The translations under genes and the position numbers were made by a program. 64,000 nucleotides of DNA, taken from assembly GCA_002363385.1 (NCBI GenBank), contig DEVL01000006.1, positions 310,001 through 374,000 on the forward strand. Reading direction: 5' to 3'. The notes under the pieces were generated by a model. That model did not search any database. It saw nothing but the letters and a program-made list of their open reading frames with translations, and was not told the DNA's origin. Below, piece by piece: positions 15,308-24,254 of the stretch; the first letter of the stretch is position 1; each line of letters opens with the position of its first letter. The DNA is from Stenotrophomonas maltophilia. GTDB taxonomy: Bacteria; Pseudomonadota; Gammaproteobacteria; Xanthomonadales; Xanthomonadaceae.

Positions 15308-17371
15308 TTACGCCGCCTTAGCCAACCGCATGAACTCCGTCGCATCCACCGGCCGGCCCAGGTGATACCCCTGCAGCTGATCGCAGCCCATGTCGCTCAG
15401 GTACTGGCGTTGGCCAGCCGTCTCCACGCCTTCGGCGACGATCTGCAACTGCAGCGAACGGCCCAGCGCGATGATCGACGAGACGATGGCGGCATCTTCG
15501 GCGTTGTCTTCCAGATCACGCACGAACGCACGGTCGATCTTCAGCTCGGTGGCCGGCATGCGCTTGAGGTAGAGCAGGCTGGAGTAACCCGTGCCGAAAT
15601 CGTCGATGGAGATGTTCACGCCCATCGCGGTCAGGCCGTGCAGGATCAGCAGGCTGGCATCGACGTCCTTCATCGCCGTGGTTTCGGTCACTTCCAGGGT
15701 GAGTCGTTTCGGATCCAGGCCATGGCGATCCAGGGTACGGCGCACCGTATCGAGCAGCGTGCTGGAACCGAACTGCAACGGCGACAGATTCACCGCCATG
15801 GTCCACTCGGGATTCCCGGCATCGTGCCACTGGCGCAGCTGGCGGCAGGCGTGGTCGAGTACCCACTCGCCGAGCGCGAGGATCAGCCCGCTGCGCTCGG
15901 CGATGGGAATGAAGGCGTCGGGCGAGAGCAGCCCCAGCTCGGGGTGCTGCCAGCGCACCAGCGCTTCGGCGCCGATCAGGGATTCACCATTGGCCTGGAA
16001 CTTGGGCTGGTAGTGCAGCACCAGCTCATCGCGGCTGATCGCCTTGCGCAGTTCCTGCAGCAGTTTCAGCTGGCGGTTCGCGCTGACGTTGAGCGACTGG
16101 GTGAAGAAGGTATAGCCGTTCCGGCCCGAATCCTTGGTGTGGTACATCGCGGCGTCGGCGTGGGCCATCAGGTCGCGCTCGGTGGTGGCATCGGCCGGGT
16201 ACAGCGCGATGCCCAGGCTGGCGCTGACCTGCAGTTCCAGTGCATCGATCTCGAACGGCTCGGCCACGCAGGCGATGATCCGTTCGGCGACCACGGCGGC
16301 GTCTTCGGGGTCGTCGATCTGGAACACGATGACGAACTCATCCCCGCCCAGCCGGGCGAAGGTGTCCTGCGCGCGCAGCAGCGCCGACACCCGTTCACTG
16401 ACCTGGATCAGCAGCTTGTCGCCGAGCTGATGGCCGTAGGCATCGTTGATCGTCTTGAAGCCATCCAGATCACAGAACATCACCGCGAAGCTGAACTGTC
16501 GGCGGCGCGCTTTCTCGATGGCCTGCTCGATGCGGTCCTGCAGCAGCATGCGGTTGGGCAACTGGGTCAGTGGGTCGTGCAGGGCCGCCTGCAGCAGCTT
16601 TTCATTGGCCTGCGCCAGCGAGTCAGCCAGCAGGCCGGTACGGGTGCGCATCTGCCGATCGAACACCGAGGAGATCAGCGCGATGCCCAGCGTGCCCAAG
16701 GTGGTAACGATGACCAGCACGGCCAGCCATTTGGCATCGATGCCTTCGCCGAACGCCGCACCGCAGACCGCGCCCTCGGGGAAGTTGGCCGCGGCCATGC
16801 CGGTGTAGTGCATGCCGACGATTGCCAGGCCCATCACCAGCGAGGCCAGGCCGCGCAGCAGGAAGGGTCGCCGCTGCTCCAGGCGCAGCCGGAAGGCGAT
16901 CCACAGTGCCGCGCCGGCCGCGCCGATGGCGATCAGGACGGAGGCGGCGAACCAGACCGGGTTGTAGTCGATGCCCGGCTGCATCTGCAGGGCACTCATG
17001 CCCAGATAGTGCATGGTGGCGATGCCGAGGCCCATCAGGACCGCGCCGGCGCACAGGCGTGACCAGGGCAGCTCCGCGCGCGAGACCAGCCACAGCGCGT
17101 AGGCCGAGGCACCGACCGAGACCGCCAGCGAGTACAGGGTGATCGCCAGGTCATAGCCCACCGGGATCGGCAGATGGAAGGCCAGCATGCCGATGAAGTG
17201 CATGGACCACACGCCCAGGCCCATCGCGGTGGCACCACCGGCCAGCCACCAGCGGGCGACCCGCCCCTGGGTACTGGCCAATCGGCCGGCCATGTCCAGC
17301 GCGGTGTAAGAGGCGAGGATGGCAACCAGCAGCGAGAACACGACAAGACTCTGGCTGTAGGTGCCGGTCAT
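15308..17371 (-). CDS. MHYT-GGDEF-EAL cyclic-di-GMP protein
   Basis: A 687-residue membrane protein that may both make and degrade cyclic-di-GMP. The N-terminal 250 residues form an MHYT sensor whose repeated motifs MHFIGM, MHYLGM and MHYTGM lie in membrane helices. Those motifs are proposed to bind copper for sensing oxygen, CO or NO. The GGDEF domain has an intact GGDEF and an RAQD I-site five residues before it. The EAL domain keeps EALVRW, LEVTET, DDFGTGYSSL and KIDRAFV, so phosphodiesterase activity is likely. ATG 17371 is chosen because it begins directly before the first membrane helix; longer in-frame starts add an unlikely basic tail. It is divergent from radA. Confidence 0.93.
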   Translation of the reverse strand: MTGTYSQSLVVFSLLVAILASYTALDMAGRLASTQGRVARWWLAGGATAMGLGVWSMHFIGMLAFHLPIPVGYDLAITLYSLAVSVGASAYALWLVSRAELPWSRLCAGAVLMGLGIATMHYLGMSALQMQPGIDYNPVWFAASVLIAIGAAGAALWIAFRLRLEQRRPFLLRGLASLVMGLAIVGMHYTGMAAANFPEGAVCGAAFGEGIDAKWLAVLVIVTTLGTLGIALISSVFDRQMRTRTGLLADSLAQANEKLLQAALHDPLTQLPNRMLLQDRIEQAIEKARRRQFSFAVMFCDLDGFKTINDAYGHQLGDKLLIQVSERVSALLRAQDTFARLGGDEFVIVFQIDDPEDAAVVAERIIACVAEPFEIDALELQVSASLGIALYPADATTERDLMAHADAAMYHTKDSGRNGYTFFTQSLNVSANRQLKLLQELRKAISRDELVLHYQPKFQANGESLIGAEALVRWQHPELGLLSPDAFIPIAERSGLILALGEWVLDHACRQLRQWHDAGNPEWTMAVNLSPLQFGSSTLLDTVRRTLDRHGLDPKRLTLEVTETTAMKDVDASLLILHGLTAMGVNISIDDFGTGYSSLLYLKRMPATELKIDRAFVRDLEDNAEDAAIVSSIIALGRSLQLQIVAEGVETAGQRQYLSDMGCDQLQGYHLGRPVDATEFMRLAKAA

Positions 17372-17522
17372 GGAGAAGCCTGGAAAGTTGAAGGAAAAGG
17401 TAGTGGCCCGCCGGAGTATCGGCACTGTGGCCGGATTCTTGAGGGGCTGGGGCGCAGGGCGTCTCGGTTGCTGCGACGCGGCTCGGCTATCCTGCCGCAT
17501 CGATTCTGAAGCGGAAGTAGAC

Positions 17523-18902
17523 ATGGCCAAGCGACTCACCGCTTACGTCTGCAGTGAATGTGGCGCCGAATACAGCAAGTGGCAGGGTCAGTGCACCGAG
17601 TGCGGGGTCTGGAACACGCTGAGCGAGATCACGCTGGAAAGCGCCACGCCCGCCAAGTCATCCCCGGCGTCGCGCCGCTCCGGCTGGGCCGGAAAAGTGG
17701 ATGCGCCCAAGATCATGGCGCTCAAGGACGTGCAGCAGACCGAGCACCTGCGGGTGAGTACCGGTATCGGCGAGTTCGACCGCGTGCTCGGCGGTGGCCT
17801 GGTCGAAGGTGCGGTGGTGCTGGTGGGTGGCGATCCCGGCATCGGCAAGTCCACCCTGCTGCTGCAGGCCGTGGCGAAGATGGCCGCCAGCCTGCCGGTG
17901 CTGTACATCACCGGTGAGGAATCGCTCTCGCAGGTCGCTGGCCGTGCCGTGCGGCTGGATCTGCCGCTGGACAACGTCAACGCATTGGCCGAAACCCAGG
18001 TCGAGGCGATCCTGCAGCATGCCAGCGTGGCCAAGCCGCGGCTGATCGTGGCCGACTCCGTGCAGACGCTGTGGACCGAATCGCTGACCGCCGCCCCGGG
18101 CTCGGTGAGCCAGGTGCGTGAGAGCGCCGCGCGTCTGGTGCGCTTTGCCAAGGAAACCGGCACTGCCGTGTTCCTGGTCGGTCACGTCACCAAGGAGGGC
18201 GGCATTGCCGGCCCGCGTGTGCTCGAGCACATGGTCGATGCAGTGCTGTACTTCGAAGGTGAGAGCGGCAGCCGTTTCCGCCTGCTGCGGGCGTTCAAGA
18301 ACCGCTTCGGCGCGGTCAACGAGCTGGGTGTGTTCGCGATGGGCGAGAAGGGCCTCAAAGAGGTCTCCAATCCCTCGGCGATCTTCCTCTCCGGCGGCAG
18401 CACCCAGCAGCCCGGCAGCTGCGTGATGGTCACCCGCGAGGGAACGCGCCCGTTGCTGGTGGAAGTCCAGGCGCTGGTCGACGCCTCGCCGCTGTCCAAC
18501 CCGCGCCGGGTGGCGGTGGGCCTGGAGCAGAACCGCCTGGCGATGCTGCTGGCGGTGCTGCACCGTCATGGCGGTGTGCTGGTGGGCGACCAGGATGTGT
18601 TCGTCAATGTGGTGGGCGGCATCCGCGTGCAGGAGACGGCCGCCGATCTGCCGGTGCTGCTGGCCGTGCTGTCCTCGCTGCAGGACCGGCCGCTGGCCGA
18701 GAAGACCATCGCGTTTGGCGAGGTGGGCCTGTCCGGCGAGATCCGCCCCGTGCCCAACGGTGAAGACCGCCTGCGCGAGGCGGCCACGCATGGTTTCAAG
18801 CGCGCGATCGTGCCCAAGGCGAATGCGCCGAAGACCGGCAGCGTGAAGGGCATGGAGGTGATCGCGGTGGAGCGGTTGTCGGAGGCGATCGACGCGCTGT
18901 GA
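17523..18902 (+). CDS. radA: DNA repair/recombination protein RadA
   Basis: A 459-residue cytoplasmic ATPase that promotes branch migration and processing of recombination intermediates. It opens with a four-cysteine zinc finger (CSECGAEYSKWQGQCTECG), then a RecA-like core with Walker A GGDPGIGKST and the RadA-specific KNRFG motif (AFKNRFGAVNELGVF). A Lon-protease-like C-terminal domain without a catalytic serine follows. Length and order are standard. ATG 17523 lies 151 bases from the divergent MHYT gene. It is the only gene in its unit. Confidence 0.97.
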   Translation: MAKRLTAYVCSECGAEYSKWQGQCTECGVWNTLSEITLESATPAKSSPASRRSGWAGKVDAPKIMALKDVQQTEHLRVSTGIGEFDRVLGGGLVEGAVVLVGGDPGIGKSTLLLQAVAKMAASLPVLYITGEESLSQVAGRAVRLDLPLDNVNALAETQVEAILQHASVAKPRLIVADSVQTLWTESLTAAPGSVSQVRESAARLVRFAKETGTAVFLVGHVTKEGGIAGPRVLEHMVDAVLYFEGESGSRFRLLRAFKNRFGAVNELGVFAMGEKGLKEVSNPSAIFLSGGSTQQPGSCVMVTREGTRPLLVEVQALVDASPLSNPRRVAVGLEQNRLAMLLAVLHRHGGVLVGDQDVFVNVVGGIRVQETAADLPVLLAVLSSLQDRPLAEKTIAFGEVGLSGEIRPVPNGEDRLREAATHGFKRAIVPKANAPKTGSVKGMEVIAVERLSEAIDAL

Positions 18903-18986
18903 ACGGGACCGGGCCCGGGCGCGGTTGCCGCACAGGACGAGTGCGGCATCGGTCAGCCAGCCTGTGCTAGTTTTCCCGGCTCGACG

Positions 18987-19011
18987 AAGGCGCCCTCCGG
19001 CGCTTTTCCGT
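18987..19011 (+). terminator. Weak hairpin between radA and the Hsp90-like gene
   Basis: AAGGCGCC, a CTCC loop and GGCGCTTTT form a hairpin with one mismatch and a short T-run. It could end radA transcription, but it lies only about 20 bases before the next start and may instead be a leader hairpin. Confidence 0.4.
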
Positions 19012-19031
19012 GGCAAGGAGTAATCGATTAC

Positions 19032-20888
19032 ATGCAGGACCCGATGTTCAGCACCCCCGCTGCCGAAATCCGCCGCGCCGGGGTCGATCTCAATGGACTG
19101 ATGACGGTGCTGGGCAAGCACCTGTATTCCACCCCGATGGTGGCGCTGCGCGAACTGGTGCAGAACGCGCACGATTCGATCATCCGCCGCCGTATCGAGC
19201 AGCCCGGCATGCAGTGCGTATCGCGCATCGACGTGCAGGTCGACGCCGCCGCCGGGGTGCTGCGCATCACCGACACCGGTGCCGGCCTGACCCGGCAGGA
19301 AATCCACGATTACCTGGCCACGGTCGGCGTCGGTTACACCCGGGGCCTGCGCCAGGAGGGCGAGGACAATGACGGCCTGATCGGCATGTTCGGCCTGGGC
19401 TTCCTGTCGGCCTTCGTGCTGGCGCGCCGTGTCAGCGTGCGCACCACCTCCTACCAGGCGCCGGAGCTGGGCCACCTGTACGTGTCCAGCAACGCCGAGC
19501 AGTACACCGTCAGCGACGTGCCGGCACGGGCCATCGGCACCGAGGTCGAGCTGGAACTGCATCCGGACTTCCTGCCGCTGGCCAACGAAGCGCGCCTGCA
19601 CGAGGTGCTTGGCCGCTACTGCGCGCTGCTGTCCGAACCGATCTTCATCGGCGCTGCCGCCGAGGCCATCAACCCCGAACCGCCGCCGTGGCGCGGGCAG
19701 GGTGATGTCGCGCTGCATCCGGTGCAGGCACGCCGGCAGGCGCTGCAGTTCGCTGCGCGTTTCGAACACGATTTCGAGCCCATCGTGACGATGCCGCTGC
19801 AGTCCGATGGCAGCAGCGACGCCGTCGGCATGCTCTGGGTGCAGGACGGTGCCACCTACGGCACCAGCGACAACCGCAACCTGTCGGTGTTCGTGCGCGG
19901 CATGCTGCTGGACGACGATGCGCGCGACCTTTTGCCGCCGTGGGCCGGTTTCATCGGCGGGGTGATCGAGTCGTCGAAGCTGACCCCGACCGCCAGCCGC
20001 GAGGACCTGCAGCGTGATGATCACTACCGCGCCGTGCAGCACGCCCTGCTCGAAGCGCTGATCGATGGGCTGGCCGATGTCGCACGCCAGCAGCCCGAAG
20101 CCTGGCGGCGCGTGCTCAGCCGGCACAATGAAGCCCTGCTGGGCGCGGCCCTGTGCGATGAGCGCCTGTTCGATCTGCTGCTGGAGCATGTACGCGTGCC
20201 GACCTCGCAGGGTGACCTGCCCGCCAGCGCATTGCCGTCGCGCGGCGCGGTGCATGTGATCCTCGACAACGGTGGCGGCTTCGAGGAAATGCTGTTCCGT
20301 GCGATGGGCGTGCCGGTCGCGCATGGCCATCGCTATGCGGTGGTGCCATTCCTTCGCCGCTGGGCCCAGGCCAAGGGCCTGCGCCTGGTCGAACTGGGTA
20401 CCGAGCAGGGCAATCGCGCACTGTTCCGCACTGACGACAGCCTTGACGATGCGCAGCTGGCCTGGTTGCGTGAACACCTGGGCGATGGCGAACAGTTGCT
20501 GCCGGCGCGGTTCAGCCCCGAGGCGCTGCCGGTGGTGGTGGTGCCCGACCGCGAAGCCGAGCTGAAGCAGCGCCTGGAAGACGACGAGAACGACAAGCGC
20601 GTCTCGATGGCCGCCCTGCGGCTGGCGCGCCAGTTCACCGCCCGCATCGAGGCGCGTGCGCCGTCGCGGCTCTACCTCAACCTGGACAATCCAGCGGTGC
20701 AGTCATTGCTGCAGGCCCAGCGCGATGGCCACCCGCAGGCCGCCTCGGCCGCGCGCCTGCTGCGCTCGCTGAAGATCATCGTGTCCGCACAGGGCCGGCC
20801 GTTGCAGCGGAATGCGGCGACGCCGGGCCCCGATCTCAATGGTGCATTTACCGATATTGCCGGTGCTCTGCAGCAGATGCTGCGCTGA
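19032..20888 (+). CDS. HSP90-family chaperone (HtpG paralogue)
   Basis: A 618-residue Hsp90-like ATPase, close to bacterial HtpG in length but divergent. The GHKL ATP-binding site is clear: ALRELVQNAHDSI (Asn/Glu motif), ITDTGAGL and GMFGLGFLSAF. The middle domain has NLSVFVRGMLLDDDARDLLPPW and VIESSKLTPTASRE, equivalent to the HtpG catalytic-Arg region. The C-terminal half has drifted furthest. It starts at ATG 19032 after AAGGAG. The next gene, 48 bases downstream, encodes a large TPR-like protein, which would be a natural client-loading or co-chaperone partner. It is probably a specialised paralogue rather than the housekeeping HtpG. Confidence 0.85.
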   Translation: MQDPMFSTPAAEIRRAGVDLNGLMTVLGKHLYSTPMVALRELVQNAHDSIIRRRIEQPGMQCVSRIDVQVDAAAGVLRITDTGAGLTRQEIHDYLATVGVGYTRGLRQEGEDNDGLIGMFGLGFLSAFVLARRVSVRTTSYQAPELGHLYVSSNAEQYTVSDVPARAIGTEVELELHPDFLPLANEARLHEVLGRYCALLSEPIFIGAAAEAINPEPPPWRGQGDVALHPVQARRQALQFAARFEHDFEPIVTMPLQSDGSSDAVGMLWVQDGATYGTSDNRNLSVFVRGMLLDDDARDLLPPWAGFIGGVIESSKLTPTASREDLQRDDHYRAVQHALLEALIDGLADVARQQPEAWRRVLSRHNEALLGAALCDERLFDLLLEHVRVPTSQGDLPASALPSRGAVHVILDNGGGFEEMLFRAMGVPVAHGHRYAVVPFLRRWAQAKGLRLVELGTEQGNRALFRTDDSLDDAQLAWLREHLGDGEQLLPARFSPEALPVVVVPDREAELKQRLEDDENDKRVSMAALRLARQFTARIEARAPSRLYLNLDNPAVQSLLQAQRDGHPQAASAARLLRSLKIIVSAQGRPLQRNAATPGPDLNGAFTDIAGALQQMLR

Positions 20889-20936
20889 GCACCGCCCCCT
20901 CTCATCCAGCCTTCGCTAGACAGGAGCATTACCCCC

Positions 20937-23243
20937 ATGGATATCTGGAACTGGGTTGAAAAACTGCAGGAAGACCTGCGTCAGGCCGGGCAGGCACAGA
21001 ACGCCCACCTGCTGACCCGCCTTGCCGATGAAGTCAGTGAACTGCAGGTCGACCGCGTCGATGCCCTGCTGCCCGAAGCGCGCGCGCTGGGCAAGGCATT
21101 GGAGAACCCCTGGGTCGACGTCTACGTCGGCCACTGGGCGCTGCGCAACCGCGTCGGCAACCGCATGGAAGGTGAAAGCGCACTGGGCGTCTCGGTGGCG
21201 CTGTTCGAGCGCGCACACCGTGCCGATACCCTGGACTGCCCGCAGTCGATCTGCGTCACCCAGGATCTTGCCGCCTGCTACGGCAACATCGATGGTCCGG
21301 GCTGGGTGCCCGAGCGCATCGAGGTCTGTGACGAGACGCTGGGCCGCATCGACCCGAGCTGGGCCTGCTTCCAGTGCCTGAGCTGCGAGAAGGCGGACGC
21401 GCTGCTGGACGATGGCCGTGGCCAGGACGCGCTGGCGTACCTGCAGGTGCAGGCGGCGGCGATCCAGGCGCGTGGCAAGGAGGTGTTCGACAGCTTCCCG
21501 GAAATGCAGATCAAGATACTGCTGGCCAGCGGCCGTGCGGAGGAGGCGCTGGCACTGATCGAGCAGCGCGAGGCCGAAGTAGCCGCTGCAGGCGAGTACG
21601 AGCCGGCCAACTGCACGGTACCGCGCCGGCTCTCCAAGGCCTGGGCGCTGGCCCAGCTGGGGCGTGATGAAGAGGCACTGCAGCAGCTGGTGCCATGGAG
21701 CGAATTGACGCCGAACCACTGGCGGTTGTGGGCCAATACTGCGTCCACACTGTGCAGCCGCGATGGTGCGCGCAATACCTGGGATCTGGGCACGCGCTTC
21801 AACACCATCATCGAGCACTTCGCCGCGGTCGGTGCGCATCGTTTGGTGATCGAGATCGCTGCATTGAGCGTCGAGCTGGCCCTGCAACGTGGCGCGCGCT
21901 GGGTGGCGCAGCGCCAGCTCGGTCTGGCCCGGACCCATCTGGCGCAGCTGCGGCAGGATCGTGGGGCAGCTGCGATGGTGGCGGGATTGGCGGCACGGAT
22001 CGAGGCGCTGCCGGAGATGGCACCGCTGCCGGTGCCTGCCGATGAACTGCTGGCGTGGCTGCACGCGCAGGGCGAACAGCACCAGTCGCGCGATCCCGAG
22101 CGTGAAGCGCAGTGGCTGCTGCAGGCGCACGCCGAGCAGCCCGACGACGGCACGCTGGCCGAGGTCGCTGCCTCGGCACTGCACGCCTGCGGCGCAACCA
22201 CCGAAGCCATGGCGCTGCTGTGGGACTTCGTGCGCGGCCACGCGCAGGAAGATGGCGCGGCGGCCTACACCCTGATGCGTTGGCTGACCGAGCAGGGCGA
22301 TGATGATGGCCTGCGCAGGCTGGCCGCGACCTATCGCGACAGCGTGCCGGTGTTCGCGCACTGGTGCGAGGTGCAGCGTGCACGGCGTGCGTCCGACTGG
22401 CCGGCGCTGGAACAGGCCGCGCAGGCATTGCTGGCCTTGTCGCCAGGCTCGAACGGCGCACGCGGGACGCTTGCCCGCATGTACATGGAGACCGGCCGCT
22501 TCAGCGATGCGCAGGCCTGCTACGCGCAGCTGGTGGAGACGCTGGAGGAGCCGAATGCCGCGCACTGGGACCACATGAGTGCGGCGAGTGCGGCAGGCGA
22601 CTGGGAGGCGGTGCGCCGCTCGGCGGCCGCGATCGGCATGGAACTGTCCAGCCAGCACGGCGTGGTCGAAGAGCCCTGGGGCTGGGTGATCATCCGCAGC
22701 GAAGACGGCGGCGAGCCGGTGGAGTACTACGCCCGCCGCAGCGGGCCGGTAACCGCGCGCATCGTCGAGAACGCACCGGCCAACCGCGCGCAGCAGGTGG
22801 GTGACTGGGTGGTGTTCGACGCCGGCCTGGTGCACCCCGCACCGGAAGATGAAGCCGAGCGCGAGCACTTCATTCCGACCTATGCGCAGGTGCACGTGCT
22901 GGAGCGGGGTGGATTCGCACGCAGTTGGCTGGTCGACGGCGCGCACCCGGGCGAGGCGGCATGGAACGCGCTGGTGCAAGCGGCCGAGGCGCAGGGCTGG
23001 AAGGTGTGGTCGCACAGCCGTGCGGATTACACCGTGACCGATCCGGATGCCGAAGGCGGGACGCTGCCGGGGCTGCTGTTCACGGTCGCCCAGCCGCAGG
23101 ATCACGCACCGCTGGCACTGCATCGCTTCCTGCAGCAGGTGACGGCGGAGTGGGCGCACCCGCACTGCTGGCTGCGCCTGGCCGAGGCCTGCGACCAGGA
23201 CCGGCAGCCGCATCTGGACGCAATCGAGCGGTACGGGTTGTAA
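20937..23243 (+). CDS. Large TPR-like protein paired with Hsp90 paralogue
   Basis: A 768-residue cytoplasmic protein with no signal or membrane segment. Much of it is alternating helices with TPR-like pairs, for example KADALLDDGRGQDALAYLQVQ, ILLASGRAEEALALIEQRE and AWALAQLGRDEEALQQLVPW, then AHAEQPDDGTLAEVAASALHACG and LARMYMETGRFSDAQACYAQL. The last 200 residues switch to a beta-rich domain (WGWVIIRSEDGGEPVEYYARR, GDWVVFDAG, AQVHVLERGGFARSWL) that I do not recognise. It follows the Hsp90-like gene closely on the same strand. TPR proteins often dock on Hsp90, so a dedicated chaperone/adaptor pair is plausible, though unproven. Confidence 0.75.
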   Translation: MDIWNWVEKLQEDLRQAGQAQNAHLLTRLADEVSELQVDRVDALLPEARALGKALENPWVDVYVGHWALRNRVGNRMEGESALGVSVALFERAHRADTLDCPQSICVTQDLAACYGNIDGPGWVPERIEVCDETLGRIDPSWACFQCLSCEKADALLDDGRGQDALAYLQVQAAAIQARGKEVFDSFPEMQIKILLASGRAEEALALIEQREAEVAAAGEYEPANCTVPRRLSKAWALAQLGRDEEALQQLVPWSELTPNHWRLWANTASTLCSRDGARNTWDLGTRFNTIIEHFAAVGAHRLVIEIAALSVELALQRGARWVAQRQLGLARTHLAQLRQDRGAAAMVAGLAARIEALPEMAPLPVPADELLAWLHAQGEQHQSRDPEREAQWLLQAHAEQPDDGTLAEVAASALHACGATTEAMALLWDFVRGHAQEDGAAAYTLMRWLTEQGDDDGLRRLAATYRDSVPVFAHWCEVQRARRASDWPALEQAAQALLALSPGSNGARGTLARMYMETGRFSDAQACYAQLVETLEEPNAAHWDHMSAASAAGDWEAVRRSAAAIGMELSSQHGVVEEPWGWVIIRSEDGGEPVEYYARRSGPVTARIVENAPANRAQQVGDWVVFDAGLVHPAPEDEAEREHFIPTYAQVHVLERGGFARSWLVDGAHPGEAAWNALVQAAEAQGWKVWSHSRADYTVTDPDAEGGTLPGLLFTVAQPQDHAPLALHRFLQQVTAEWAHPHCWLRLAEACDQDRQPHLDAIERYGL

Positions 23244-23262
23244 TCAGCGGATAGCGGGTTGG

Positions 23263-23325
23263 TGCCGGCCAATAGTCGGCAGCTCCCCTGCGAGGTGCGG
23301 GTCGGTGCCGACCGTTGGTCGGCAC
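23263..23325. repeat. Pair of SMAG-like palindromes
   Basis: TGCCGGC-N5-GTCGGCA (23263-23281) and the perfect GTGCCGACC-GTT-GGTCGGCAC (23305-23325) lie between convergent genes. They match the core of Stenotrophomonas GTAG-type repeats without the GTAG head. They could fold in RNA from either side. Confidence 0.6.
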
Positions 23326-23329
23326 GCCG

Positions 23330-24124
23330 CTATCGCGTGCGTCCGAACACCAGTTCGATCACGAACTGGCTGCCGAAGAAGGCCAGCAGCAGCAGCGCCA
23401 TCGCGGTGAGGGTCCAATGCACCGCCTTCGCACCGCGCCAGCCATAGCGGCGGCGGCCGATGAGCAGCGTGCCGAACACGATCCAGGACAGGATGCTGAG
23501 CACCGTCTTGTGCACCAGCTTCTGGGCCAGCAGGTCATCGACGAACAGCACCCCGGTGACCAGCGTCAGCGTCAACAGCGCGAAGCCAACCGCGATCACG
23601 CGGAACAGCAGGGCTTCCAGGTCCGCCAGCGGGGGCAGGGCGCGCAGCCATGGGCGGAAGTCACGGCGGCGCAGGGCACGCTCCTGCAGCCACAGCATGA
23701 TCGCCAGCAAGGCGGCCACGCTCAGGGTGGCGTAGGCGAGCAGGGCCATCCACGCGTGGGTGGCCAGTTGCCAGCCCAGCGGTTTGCTCGGCTCGTGGCC
23801 GTAGCCGTGGTAGATCCACAGCACCGCTGCCGCCATCGGGAACACCAGCACCCCAAGCGCTGCCATGCGCCCGCGCGCGGCGACCAGCGAGGTCAGCCAC
23901 GCCATGCCCAGGCCGACCAGCGACAGCGCGGCGAAGAAGTGCATGTCCGGCCCGCCGCTGGTACGCATCGCCACCAGCACGTGATAACCGCCGTGCAGCA
24001 ACATGGCCGGCAATGCTGGCCACAGCCAGGCCGGCGAGGTCACCGCATCATCGCGGACGACCGCGCGCACCAGCAGGCCGGTCGCGGTCAGGTACAGCAG
24101 GGTCGCGATGAGAACGATTGTCAT
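23330..24124 (-). CDS. CcsA/YpjD-family inner-membrane protein
   Basis: A 264-residue protein with about eight membrane helices, related to the cytochrome c assembly protein CcsA and to E. coli YpjD. The tryptophan-poor core contains IYHGYGHEPSKPLGWQLATHAWMALLAY, with a conserved His, and LVTGVLFVDDLLAQKLVHKTVLSILSW, with a second conserved His; such residues coordinate haem in CcsA. It is divergent from ffh, an arrangement common in gammaproteobacteria. A role in cytochrome c maturation is possible, but YpjD-type members are poorly characterised. Confidence 0.85.
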   Translation of the reverse strand: MTIVLIATLLYLTATGLLVRAVVRDDAVTSPAWLWPALPAMLLHGGYHVLVAMRTSGGPDMHFFAALSLVGLGMAWLTSLVAARGRMAALGVLVFPMAAAVLWIYHGYGHEPSKPLGWQLATHAWMALLAYATLSVAALLAIMLWLQERALRRRDFRPWLRALPPLADLEALLFRVIAVGFALLTLTLVTGVLFVDDLLAQKLVHKTVLSILSWIVFGTLLIGRRRYGWRGAKAVHWTLTAMALLLLAFFGSQFVIELVFGRTR

Positions 24125-24254
24125 CGTGTCAGTTTCGCATACCCCCGGGGTGCTGGCGATGCCCGCAGCGCCGCTGTCAGGGCCAGTCCGGGAGCCGGGG
24201 CGGAACCGTTATACTGGCGGTCTCATTGTCTTTTGTTCTGAACAGGTCGCTTCC

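Noticed and set aside
17658..20477. Minus-strand frame of 939 codons across radA and the Hsp90-like gene
   Set aside because: It spans two real plus-strand genes and their gap, has shadow composition and no recognisable domain.
20916..23213. Minus-strand frame of 765 codons opposite the TPR-like gene
   Set aside because: Rich in Arg, Gln, His and Ala with no domain; the plus frame has helical-repeat features and is next to its partner gene.
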